From an uncultured Collinsella sp. (GTDB lineage Bacteria > Actinomycetota > Coriobacteriia > Coriobacteriales > Coriobacteriaceae), in the NCBI GenBank assembly GCA_900545875.1, contig URAQ01000090.1, forward strand, positions 1 to 6,896: a stretch of 6,896 nucleotides of DNA, read 5' to 3'. Shown in pieces: positions 1-6,896 of the stretch (the first letter of the stretch is position 1; every line of letters starts with the position of its first letter). The notes beneath the pieces were generated by a model. The model was given only the letters and a program-made list of their open reading frames with translations. It ran no database searches and was not told the DNA's origin. The translations under genes were made by a program, and so were the position numbers.

Positions 1-3000
1 AGTGGATGACCACGTCGGCCGCCGTCAGGTTAAGGCCCACGCCGCCCGCCTTGAGCGAAATCAAAAAGACCGGAACCTCGCCCGCTTGGAACTGCGCGAC
101 CATCTTGGCGCGGCTCTCCTTAGACGAAGCGCCCGTGAGCTTAAGGAAGGCGATGTCCTCCTTGGCCAAGCGCTTACCGATGATATCGAGCATACCCGTA
201 AACTGGCTGAACAACAGGATGCGATGCCCGCCGTCGAGTGCGCCGTGCACGAGCTCCATACACGTATCGAGCTTGGCGCTCCCCGCCTTGTAATCCTCGT
301 AGTGTAGACGCGGGTCGCAGCAGATCTGGCGCAGCTTGGTGAGCTCGGCGAGCACCTTGAGCTTGTCCTTCTTAAACTCCCCAGCCTCGCGGTGCTGCAC
401 CTGCTGGGCGATGCGGTCCTGGTTGGCCAGGTAGAGCTTGCGCTGCTCGCCGGTAAGCTGCGCCATGACGGTGTCTTCGATCTTCTCGGGCAGGTCGGCC
501 ACCACGTCTTCCTTAACACGGCGCAGCACAAACGGCGACACGAGCGCCTGCAGGCGAGCGGCGCTGTCGCCCTCGGCGTGCTCGACCGGGCTTTCGAAGC
601 GCTTGGCAAACGACTCGCGCGTCCCCAAAAGGCCCGGCATCAAAAAGTCGAAGATGCTCCAAAGCTCGGACAAGCGGTTTTCGATAGGCGTGCCCGTCAG
701 GGCAAAGCGCACGCCGGCAGGCAGGCGCTTTGCGGCGCGCGCCACCTGCGTGAGCGGGTTTTTAATGTACTGGGCCTCATCGAGCACCACGCGGGCAAAA
801 TCCTGCTCGACGTACTCGTCGATATCGCGCCGCATAAGATCATACGACGTCACAACCACGCTATGCTCGGCCACGCCGGCAATCTGTACACGACGTTGAG
901 CTTTGGCGCCCACGATGGCGCACACATCGAGCGACGGGGCAAAGCGCTCCAGCTCGGCGGTCCAGTTGTACACGAGTGAGGCCGGGCATACCACGAGCGT
1001 GGGCTTGGTGTCCCCCGCCTCCACGCGCGCCAGAATATGCGCAATCATCTGGAGCGTTTTGCCCAGGCCCATGTCGTCGGCCAAGATGCCGCCAAGGCCC
1101 AGGTGTTCGAGCGAGCCGAGCCACTGGTATCCGTCGACCTGGTAGCCGCGCATCGTTGCCTTGAGCGAGGCGGGTACCGTAAAGTCCATCTTGCCGAGCG
1201 TGTCCAGGCGCTCGACGGTGCGGCGGAACGCGGCGTCGCGATCGGCCTCGAGCGCCGGCGTGCGCGCGAGCATGCTATCGACAAAAAGGGTGCTCGACGC
1301 GGGAAGCGACACGCCGTCGAGCAGGTCGACGGCATCGACACCCAGATCTTCGGCAAGGCCAAACGCGGCGCGCGCTCCCTCATCCAGGCGCACGATGTCG
1401 CCGGACGTCAGGCGCGCAAACGTCTGGTGGCGCTTGTACGAGTCCAGATAGATGGCAAGATCTGCCGCCGAAAGCCCGCTCGCGCCCAGCTCGACATCGA
1501 GCAGATTGCTCTTGACGGTCGCACGAACCGAGAGCTTGGGCGCGGGACGCACCGAAATCTGGCGCAGACGGTCGCTGAGCATGACCTCACCCAGCTCGGA
1601 CAGGGCGGACAGACCCTCGGTCAGCAGGCAGAACAAGCTCTCATCATCGCGCTCCTCAAACGCCAGACCGCCCTCGTAGAAATCGAAGTACAGAGCCGCT
1701 GTATCCATAACGCGAAACTCCGCTATCTCGTCGCGGGGCGGCACGCCGGGGCGCTGCTCTTCAAAGGGGCTGCCCGGAGCGCCCAGGCTAAAGAGATCCG
1801 CCGACCAGTCGCCGTAGGTAACCGTAATCTTGCAGGTCACGAGCCCATCGTCGACGCCGATCGCCATAGCAAAGCTCGGCTCGGGTGCCACGGTATCGAG
1901 CGCGGCAGGCGCGGTGAGGTCGGTGTAGTCGCGCAAAATGGGCAGCGCCATACGACAGAACTCCCCCACCTGGTCGACAGCGATATGGACCGGCGTGCGA
2001 CAGGGCAGTAAGCGCGATAGGAACGGCGCCGCATGCTGGGCAAACGCTACATCGGCGCGACGCGCACGGCGGGTGTCGACCAGATAGGCAACGTCGCCCG
2101 AAGCAAAGCAGTATGCATCGGCGGGCAGGCGCAGGTCATAGCTACCACCAGCCGCCGGCGCGATTTTGGCGGCAAGAAGTGGTGGGCGCTTAGCGGACGC
2201 CTCGTCCTCCCCTTGCGGAGACAGCTCAACCGCCACGTCGTAGGTGCGATGCGCCGTCGTCCCCCGCGACCAGGCGGGCTCAAAGGAGATGGTCTGGCCG
2301 CGCAGCAGGTCCAGCACATATACGATGCTATGCTCGGACAGCGGCAACTGACGCTCGGCAACAAAACCGCTGCGGGCAAAGTCGTACGACGCCGAACGCG
2401 AACTTGTGATGTCATCGAGATAGGCAACTGTCGTCACAACAAGGTTGAGCAGCTTTGCCGATGTTTCGTCAAAGGCCTCAGGTGAATGGACAAACGTGAG
2501 CTTCTTGCCATAGGAGAACGTGCCGCCGCGCACGTAGGCATCGGCCACGCCGTCGATGTCCTTGACCACGTAGGAGACCGATCCACAGCGGATGCGGAAC
2601 TCGAGCGCCCAGCTAAAGCGGTCAGCGAACAGCGGATTGTAGTACGGCACCAACGAGGGCTCCAACGCCGCTTTGGGGGCGTCGGGATCAACGGCACCGG
2701 CAAGCTTGCGGCGCATACTCGCCAGCTCATCCATGCGCGCGTCCGAAAGATCGGAGAGCGCCGCCACAAGGCTCGGGCTCGTGGGGACGGGCGCCGGAAA
2801 GGGAAAGTTGGGGTTGACGGCCGGCGCTTTGGGTGCGGTGCGCGCGGGCTGTTTCGACTGCGCCGTAAACGTGCGAACCGGCGTGCGCAGCCCCTCAACA
2901 GGCTCAATGCCGCTGGTGTCCAGGTACGCCAGCGCTGTGGCGATGGCGTGCTTGCACATACCAGGATAGCGGTATGCGGCGGGGCAGTCGCAGTCGTAGT

Positions 3001-3223
3001 CGATAACCTCGTGCTCGTCCACATCGAGTTCCACATGCGTCTTGTACAGGTCGCCGCGCGAGCCGCGCACCGTGCCCTCGATCGTCACATTCTTGGAAAA
3101 GCGCGAGCCGGAGTCCTCAAACGACAGCACGGCGCCGTTGAGCATGAGCGAACGCCCCTTCATAAAGGTGCCGCTGAGCGCCGCTTCCTTACGAAGCGCC
3201 TGCACAAACGTCCCCTGCGCCAT
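1..3223 (-). CDS. SWIM zinc-finger Snf2-family DEAD/DEAH-box ATPase (3' end outside window)
   Basis: This is a superfamily 2 ATPase of the Snf2 group, a double-stranded nucleic-acid translocase rather than a strand-separating helicase. 1,074 codons are visible without a stop or frameshift, and the gene continues past the left edge. A SWIM zinc finger, C-x-C-x9-C-x-H, lies at C78, C80, C90 and H92. Residues 115-154 form a linker with 10 prolines in 40 residues. Residues of roughly 190-600 match the position of the bacterial SNF2-associated domain, though I assign this by architecture only. The motor has GYQWL, Walker A DDMGLGKT (716-723), Walker B DEAQ (815-818), motif III LTGTPIENRL (842-851), LRRVKEDV, FSQF (1005-1008) and motif V GGVGLNLTAAD (1060-1070). 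The visible part ends at VVIH, just where DPWWNP and the motif VI arginines are expected. The ATG at 3221-3223 is chosen because GGAGG lies five bases upstream. It follows dnaE by 28 bases. RapA-like RNA polymerase recycling or DNA repair are both possible roles; the substrate is unknown. Confidence 0.93.
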   Translation of the reverse strand, partial: MAQGTFVQALRKEAALSGTFMKGRSLMLNGAVLSFEDSGSRFSKNVTIEGTVRGSRGDLYKTHVELDVDEHEVIDYDCDCPAAYRYPGMCKHAIATALAYLDTSGIEPVEGLRTPVRTFTAQSKQPARTAPKAPAVNPNFPFPAPVPTSPSLVAALSDLSDARMDELASMRRKLAGAVDPDAPKAALEPSLVPYYNPLFADRFSWALEFRIRCGSVSYVVKDIDGVADAYVRGGTFSYGKKLTFVHSPEAFDETSAKLLNLVVTTVAYLDDITSSRSASYDFARSGFVAERQLPLSEHSIVYVLDLLRGQTISFEPAWSRGTTAHRTYDVAVELSPQGEDEASAKRPPLLAAKIAPAAGGSYDLRLPADAYCFASGDVAYLVDTRRARRADVAFAQHAAPFLSRLLPCRTPVHIAVDQVGEFCRMALPILRDYTDLTAPAALDTVAPEPSFAMAIGVDDGLVTCKITVTYGDWSADLFSLGAPGSPFEEQRPGVPPRDEIAEFRVMDTAALYFDFYEGGLAFEERDDESLFCLLTEGLSALSELGEVMLSDRLRQISVRPAPKLSVRATVKSNLLDVELGASGLSAADLAIYLDSYKRHQTFARLTSGDIVRLDEGARAAFGLAEDLGVDAVDLLDGVSLPASSTLFVDSMLARTPALEADRDAAFRRTVERLDTLGKMDFTVPASLKATMRGYQVDGYQWLGSLEHLGLGGILADDMGLGKTLQMIAHILARVEAGDTKPTLVVCPASLVYNWTAELERFAPSLDVCAIVGAKAQRRVQIAGVAEHSVVVTSYDLMRRDIDEYVEQDFARVVLDEAQYIKNPLTQVARAAKRLPAGVRFALTGTPIENRLSELWSIFDFLMPGLLGTRESFAKRFESPVEHAEGDSAARLQALVSPFVLRRVKEDVVADLPEKIEDTVMAQLTGEQRKLYLANQDRIAQQVQHREAGEFKKDKLKVLAELTKLRQICCDPRLHYEDYKAGSAKLDTCMELVHGALDGGHRILLFSQFTGMLDIIGKRLAKEDIAFLKLTGASSKESRAKMVAQFQAGEVPVFLISLKAGGVGLNLTAADVVIH

Positions 3224-3251
3224 CACTTCCTCCAATCTCACCCGGGGTAGC
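3224..3251 (-). other. Short dnaE to Snf2 ATPase spacer, no terminator
   Basis: These 28 bases separate the dnaE stop codon from the ATG of the next gene. They contain the ribosome binding site and a CCCGGG palindrome (3241-3246), but no stem-loop followed by a T run. There is no room for a full promoter. This supports, without proving, that the two genes share a transcript. A promoter inside the end of dnaE cannot be ruled out, but I saw no clear -35/-10 pair there. Confidence 0.6.
3229..3233 (-). promoter_or_regulatory. Shine-Dalgarno site of the Snf2 ATPase gene
   Basis: The minus strand reads GGAGG, then AAGTG, then ATG, a strong ribosome binding site at good spacing. It decides the start: an in-frame GTG directly before the ATG would sit only two bases from GGAGG, too close to be favoured. 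Confidence 0.85.
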
Positions 3252-6200
3252 TTAGATAACCGTCACGCGTCCCTGATTACCCACAATGGCCTTGGCCTCG
3301 GCCAGCAGCGGAATCGAGCGCGCGTTGACCTTGGCAGGCACCTCGGCGCGCAGCACGCGTCCGTCCACCTGCTCGATAAAGATCTCCACGCGGTCGCCGC
3401 CCGGGTTAGCGGTGAGCACCGTGGCCAGGCGCGCCATATTGCCCTGGCTAAAGCGGCTGTTGGGCACCATGACCTCAAAGACCTTGGGCTTGTTGTTCTC
3501 CTCGTTAAGCTCAAGCGGCACGATCTCCTGCGCGATGATCTGGTCGCCGCGGTCCGAACGCTCGAGCTTGCCCTTAATGCGCACAAACGCATCGGACAAC
3601 TGCGCACCGGTCTCGGGATCGACCTCGCCGTACAGGTACCCCTCGGCCTCCTTGTAGGTCTTGGGGAACACCACGACCGTGGCCTCGCCTTCCATGTCCT
3701 CGAGCTGCACAATGCCCATGGGGTCGCCGTTTTTGGTTACGCGCTTGGACACGCTCGAGACCATACCGGCCCACCACAGTGCCTTGCCCTCGGGAATCTC
3801 CTGGTTGATGGTACCGCCCGTGGGGTTCTGTACCTCGTAGCCGGTGTCGATCTGCGAGAACGAGAAGTCGCGCGCCTTGGCTAGCGCATACTCAAACGGG
3901 CGCAGTGGGTGGTCCGAGACATAGATGCCCAGAACCTCCTTCTCCTGGCTCAGCTTAAGGTGACGGTCCCACTCCTGGCCATCCGGATCGGGCACGCTCA
4001 CCTCAAAGCCCGAGCCCTCAACGTCGCCAAACATATCGAAGAACGACGTCTGGCCGCTCGCGCGATCTTTCTGGCGCTTTACCGCGGCATCGATGATGTT
4101 CTCGGGGTTGTTCTTATCCACAAAGTGCATCATCTGGCGACGCGGATACCCCGTGGAGTCAAAGGCGCCTGCCTTGATGAGCGATTCGATCACGCGGCGG
4201 TTTGCCTGGCTCGAGTCCACGCGCTCGACAAAGTCGTGCAGCGTCTTAAACGGGCCGCCCGCCTCGCGCTCGGCGATAATCGCCTGCGCCACGCCGGTGC
4301 CCACGCCGCGGATGCCGGCCAAACCAAAGCGCACGCCCTCCTTGGTAGCCGTGAACTCGGTACCGGACTCGTTGACATCTGGCGACAGCACGGGGATGCC
4401 GTCGTGACGGCACGCCGAGACGTAGTGCACGATCTTGTCGGTCTTGCCCGTATAGGACGTCAGAACGGCCGCCATGTACTCGTGCGGATAGTGCGCCTTG
4501 AGCCACGCCGTCTGCATAACCAGGATGGCGTAGCCGGCGGAGTGCGACTTGTTAAAAGCGTAAGATGCGAACTCGAGAACATCGTCCCAAATCTTCTGGG
4601 CGACCTCGCGCGTGTAGTTGTTCTTGATAGCGCCGTTCATCCAGTGGTCGTAGGTGGTCTCGTCCGAGCCATCCTCCCAGTGGAGCACCGTCGACGTGAG
4701 CAGCTTGATCTTTTTCTTAGCCACGGGCTTACGGATACGCGAGTCCGATTCGCCCTTGGAGAAGCCGCACATCTCGACGGAGATGAGCATAACCTGCTCC
4801 TGGTAGACCATGGTGCCGTAGGTTTCGCCCAGGATGTCGTCCAGGCGGTCGTCGTAGGAGACGGCCGGCTCCTTGCCGTTCATACGGTTGATGTAGGACG
4901 AAACCATGCCGGCGCCCAGCGGGCCCGGGCGGTACAGAGCGATCAATGCCACGACGTGCTTGTATTCGGTGGGTTTCATGTTCTTGATCGTGGCCGTCAT
5001 GCCGGCGGACTCGACCTGGAAGACGCCGGCGGTGTGGCCGGAGCCCATGAGCTTAAAGATCTCGGGATCGTCAAAGGGAATCTCTTCCTCTTTGATGTCG
5101 ATGCCGAAGTTCTTTTTGATGTTTGCCTTGGCCTTGGAGATAACCGTCAGCGTGCGCAGGCCCAGGAAGTCCATCTTGAGCAGGCCCATGTCGGCGACGG
5201 TATGGCCCTCGTACTGGGTAATCTCGACGCCGCCCTTGGTATCGAGCTTGGTGGGCACGTGCTCGTTGACGGGGTCACGGCAGATCAGAACGGCGCACGC
5301 GTGCACGCCCTCGCCACGGGTGAGGCCCTCGATCGAGAGCGCCGTGTCGATGATGCGGCGGGCGTCGTCGTCCTTTTTATAGGCCTCGGCAAAATCGGGG
5401 TTAAACAGATCCTCTTTGCCGGGTTGCTTTTCGAGCACCTGCTTGAGCTTGACCTTGGGGTCGCTCGAGACCATCTTGGACAGGCGCTGGCCCATGTAGA
5501 CCGGGTAGTCCAGGACGCGCGCGGCGTCGTTGATGGCCTGCTTGGCCTTGATGGTCGAGTAGGTGATGACGTGGGTGACCTTCTCGGGGCCGTAGAGCTG
5601 GCGAACGTGCTCCACGACCTCGAGGCGCCGTTCATCGTCGAAGTCCATATCGATATCGGGCATCTCGGTACGCTGCGGGGACAGGAACCTCTCGAACATC
5701 AGGCCGTTCTCGAGCGGGTCGAACGCGGTGATGTTCATGGCGTAGGCGACGATAGCGCCGGCGGCCGAGCCACGGCCGGGGCCGACGCCGATGCCGTTGT
5801 CCTTGGCCCATTGCACGTACTCGGCAACGATGAGGAAGTAGGCGGCAAAGCCCTTGTCGCAGATGACCTTGTACTCGAACTCGAAACGCTCGCGGATGTC
5901 GACGCCGCCGATCTCACGCCCGTCCCAATCGTCGCCGTAGCGCTTGGCGAGGCCTTCCTCGCACTCGCGACGGAACTGGCTCTCATGGGTCTCGCCCGGG
6001 TCGAGCAGAGGATAGTTCGGCAGGATGATGCTGTCCCAGTCGAGCTCGACGTTGCACTTCTCGGCGATCTCGACGGTGTTGTCGCAGGCCTCGGGGCAAT
6101 ACGGGAACAGAGCCCGCATCTCCTCCTCGGTCTTCATGTAAAACTCCGAGCCGGTCATGCGCATGCGGTTGGGGTCGTCGACCTTGGCGTTCATGCCAAT

Positions 6201-6896
6201 GCACATGATGACGTCCTGCACGGGCGCATCCTCGCGGCGCAGGTAGTGGAAGTCGTTGGTGGCGATAACCTTGACGCCCACCTGTTTGGCGATGTCGATG
6301 AGCGTGCGGTCCATCTGCTCGTCGGTCAGGCCGTTGTCGGTGGTGATGCCGTGTTCCTGAATCTCGATATAGAAGTCGCCGGGATCAAAGGTGTCACGGA
6401 AGGTCTCGGCCCACTTGATGGCGCCCTCCATGTCACCGCGGTCGATGTACTTGGGGATGATGCCCGCGATGCAGGCGCTGGTGCAGATCATGCCCTTGGC
6501 ATGGCGGCGCAGGTTGTCGAGCGTCACACGCGGCTTGTAGTAAAAGCCCTGCACGGCGGCCTCGGAAACCGTCTGCATCAGGTTGACGTAGCCCTCCTGA
6601 TCCTTGGCCAAGAGGATCATGTGGTAGAGCTCGGGCTTGTGGTCGCGGGCGAGCGTCTCGTCCGGCGTAAAGTAGACCTCGCAGCCAAAGATGGGCTTGA
6701 TGACCAGGGGCGGCTTGAGCTCGTCGATGTTGCCCTTCTCGTCCCACATGGCCATGTCCTTCACATACTGGGCATGCTCGCGCGGGTTTTCCTCGGGATC
6801 GGGCTCCACCAACTCGTCGCGGCGGTCCTTTTCCAAGAAGGCCTTATCGTGACTCCACGTTTTGTACTCGGGCGTGTTATGGTTGACGGCGTCGCA
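3252..6896 (-). CDS. dnaE: DNA polymerase III alpha subunit, DnaE type (5' end outside window)
   Basis: This is the catalytic subunit of the replicative DNA polymerase. 1,214 codons are visible, ending in TAA at 3252-3254. The frame stays open to the right edge, so the true start lies outside; the TTG at 6834-6836 is internal. Counting from the edge, residues 1 to about 300 are the PHP domain with GCEVY, YHM, SACIAG and NDFHY motifs. The nucleotidyltransferase core has GPGRGSAAG (372-380), PDIDMDF (413-419) and MDFLG (575-579), which carry the conserved catalytic aspartates. The fingers follow, with FNKSHS near 783, then a helix-hairpin-helix region (GIRGVGTG), a clamp motif QTSFF (949-953), an OB fold (about 1036-1130) and a C-terminal domain. 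There is no DnaQ-like exonuclease inserted in PHP, so this is DnaE, not PolC. The full protein should exceed the 1,160 residues of E. coli DnaE, owing partly to insertions near residues 1-65 and 730-751. A DnaE2-type error-prone paralogue is less likely given the clamp motif and complete C-terminus. Confidence 0.97.
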   Translation of the reverse strand, partial: CDAVNHNTPEYKTWSHDKAFLEKDRRDELVEPDPEENPREHAQYVKDMAMWDEKGNIDELKPPLVIKPIFGCEVYFTPDETLARDHKPELYHMILLAKDQEGYVNLMQTVSEAAVQGFYYKPRVTLDNLRRHAKGMICTSACIAGIIPKYIDRGDMEGAIKWAETFRDTFDPGDFYIEIQEHGITTDNGLTDEQMDRTLIDIAKQVGVKVIATNDFHYLRREDAPVQDVIMCIGMNAKVDDPNRMRMTGSEFYMKTEEEMRALFPYCPEACDNTVEIAEKCNVELDWDSIILPNYPLLDPGETHESQFRRECEEGLAKRYGDDWDGREIGGVDIRERFEFEYKVICDKGFAAYFLIVAEYVQWAKDNGIGVGPGRGSAAGAIVAYAMNITAFDPLENGLMFERFLSPQRTEMPDIDMDFDDERRLEVVEHVRQLYGPEKVTHVITYSTIKAKQAINDAARVLDYPVYMGQRLSKMVSSDPKVKLKQVLEKQPGKEDLFNPDFAEAYKKDDDARRIIDTALSIEGLTRGEGVHACAVLICRDPVNEHVPTKLDTKGGVEITQYEGHTVADMGLLKMDFLGLRTLTVISKAKANIKKNFGIDIKEEEIPFDDPEIFKLMGSGHTAGVFQVESAGMTATIKNMKPTEYKHVVALIALYRPGPLGAGMVSSYINRMNGKEPAVSYDDRLDDILGETYGTMVYQEQVMLISVEMCGFSKGESDSRIRKPVAKKKIKLLTSTVLHWEDGSDETTYDHWMNGAIKNNYTREVAQKIWDDVLEFASYAFNKSHSAGYAILVMQTAWLKAHYPHEYMAAVLTSYTGKTDKIVHYVSACRHDGIPVLSPDVNESGTEFTATKEGVRFGLAGIRGVGTGVAQAIIAEREAGGPFKTLHDFVERVDSSQANRRVIESLIKAGAFDSTGYPRRQMMHFVDKNNPENIIDAAVKRQKDRASGQTSFFDMFGDVEGSGFEVSVPDPDGQEWDRHLKLSQEKEVLGIYVSDHPLRPFEYALAKARDFSFSQIDTGYEVQNPTGGTINQEIPEGKALWWAGMVSSVSKRVTKNGDPMGIVQLEDMEGEATVVVFPKTYKEAEGYLYGEVDPETGAQLSDAFVRIKGKLERSDRGDQIIAQEIVPLELNEENNKPKVFEVMVPNSRFSQGNMARLATVLTANPGGDRVEIFIEQVDGRVLRAEVPAKVNARSIPLLAEAKAIVGNQGRVTVI

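Noticed and set aside
1..307. Possible truncation or decay of the Snf2 gene at the left edge.
   Set aside because: The frame is open and motifs IV and V are intact up to the last visible codon, so the cut is simply the window boundary.
1037..2011. 324-codon open frame on the plus strand, with further long plus-strand frames at 392-979, 2033-2485 and 2486-3250.
   Set aside because: All lie in exact codon register opposite the Snf2 gene, the usual by-product of GC-rich codon bias. Their translations are arginine-rich and show no recognisable domain, while the minus strand encodes all the Snf2 motifs.
3241..3246. CCCGGG palindrome just after the dnaE stop, considered as part of a terminator or operator.
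   Set aside because: It is only six bases with no loop and no following T run; such sites are expected by chance in GC-rich DNA.
3042..3884. 280-codon plus-strand open frame spanning the junction of the two genes.
   Set aside because: It is antisense to well-supported coding sequence on both sides and its translation has no family resemblance. It could only matter if an antisense transcript were shown.
6834..6836. TTG as the dnaE start codon.
   Set aside because: The frame is open for 20 more codons to the window edge, the upstream residues continue the charged segment, and a start here would remove the N-terminal PHP motifs essential to the family.

Overview
The window is gene-dense and GC-rich. 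It holds two long, partial, tandem protein-coding genes, both on the minus strand, and nothing convincing on the plus strand. Reading in the direction of transcription (high to low coordinates), it starts inside dnaE, the alpha subunit of DNA polymerase III. After a 28-base gap comes a large Snf2-family ATPase with an N-terminal SWIM zinc finger. That gene runs off the left edge just before the end of its second helicase lobe. Both genes are cut by the window: dnaE lacks its 5' end and the Snf2 gene lacks its 3' end.

The overall character (GC-rich codons, a DnaE with a long charged insertion in its PHP domain and an IRKPVAKKK-type fingers segment) suggests a high-GC Gram-positive. My best guess is a member of the Coriobacteriia, such as a Collinsella relative. 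This rests on remembered resemblance of the protein, not on a search.

Region by region: 3252-6896 is dnaE, with the PHP exonuclease-like domain, palm, thumb and fingers, a helix-hairpin-helix region, a beta-clamp binding motif, an OB fold and a C-terminal domain. 3224-3251 is a short spacer carrying the ribosome binding site of the next gene and no terminator. 1-3223 is the Snf2 ATPase, with a SWIM zinc finger, a proline/alanine-rich linker, a long middle region of the bacterial SNF2-associated type, and the two-lobed motor. The close spacing suggests one transcript, so a DNA-remodelling or DNA/RNA-polymerase-displacing motor may be co-expressed with the replicative polymerase. That functional link is inference.

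I found no RNA genes, mobile elements, CRISPR arrays, notable repeats or broken genes. No wholly new system is evident. The points worth checking are the lineage-type insertions in DnaE, its apparently intact PHP metal site, and the pairing of dnaE with a SWIM-Snf2 ATPase.
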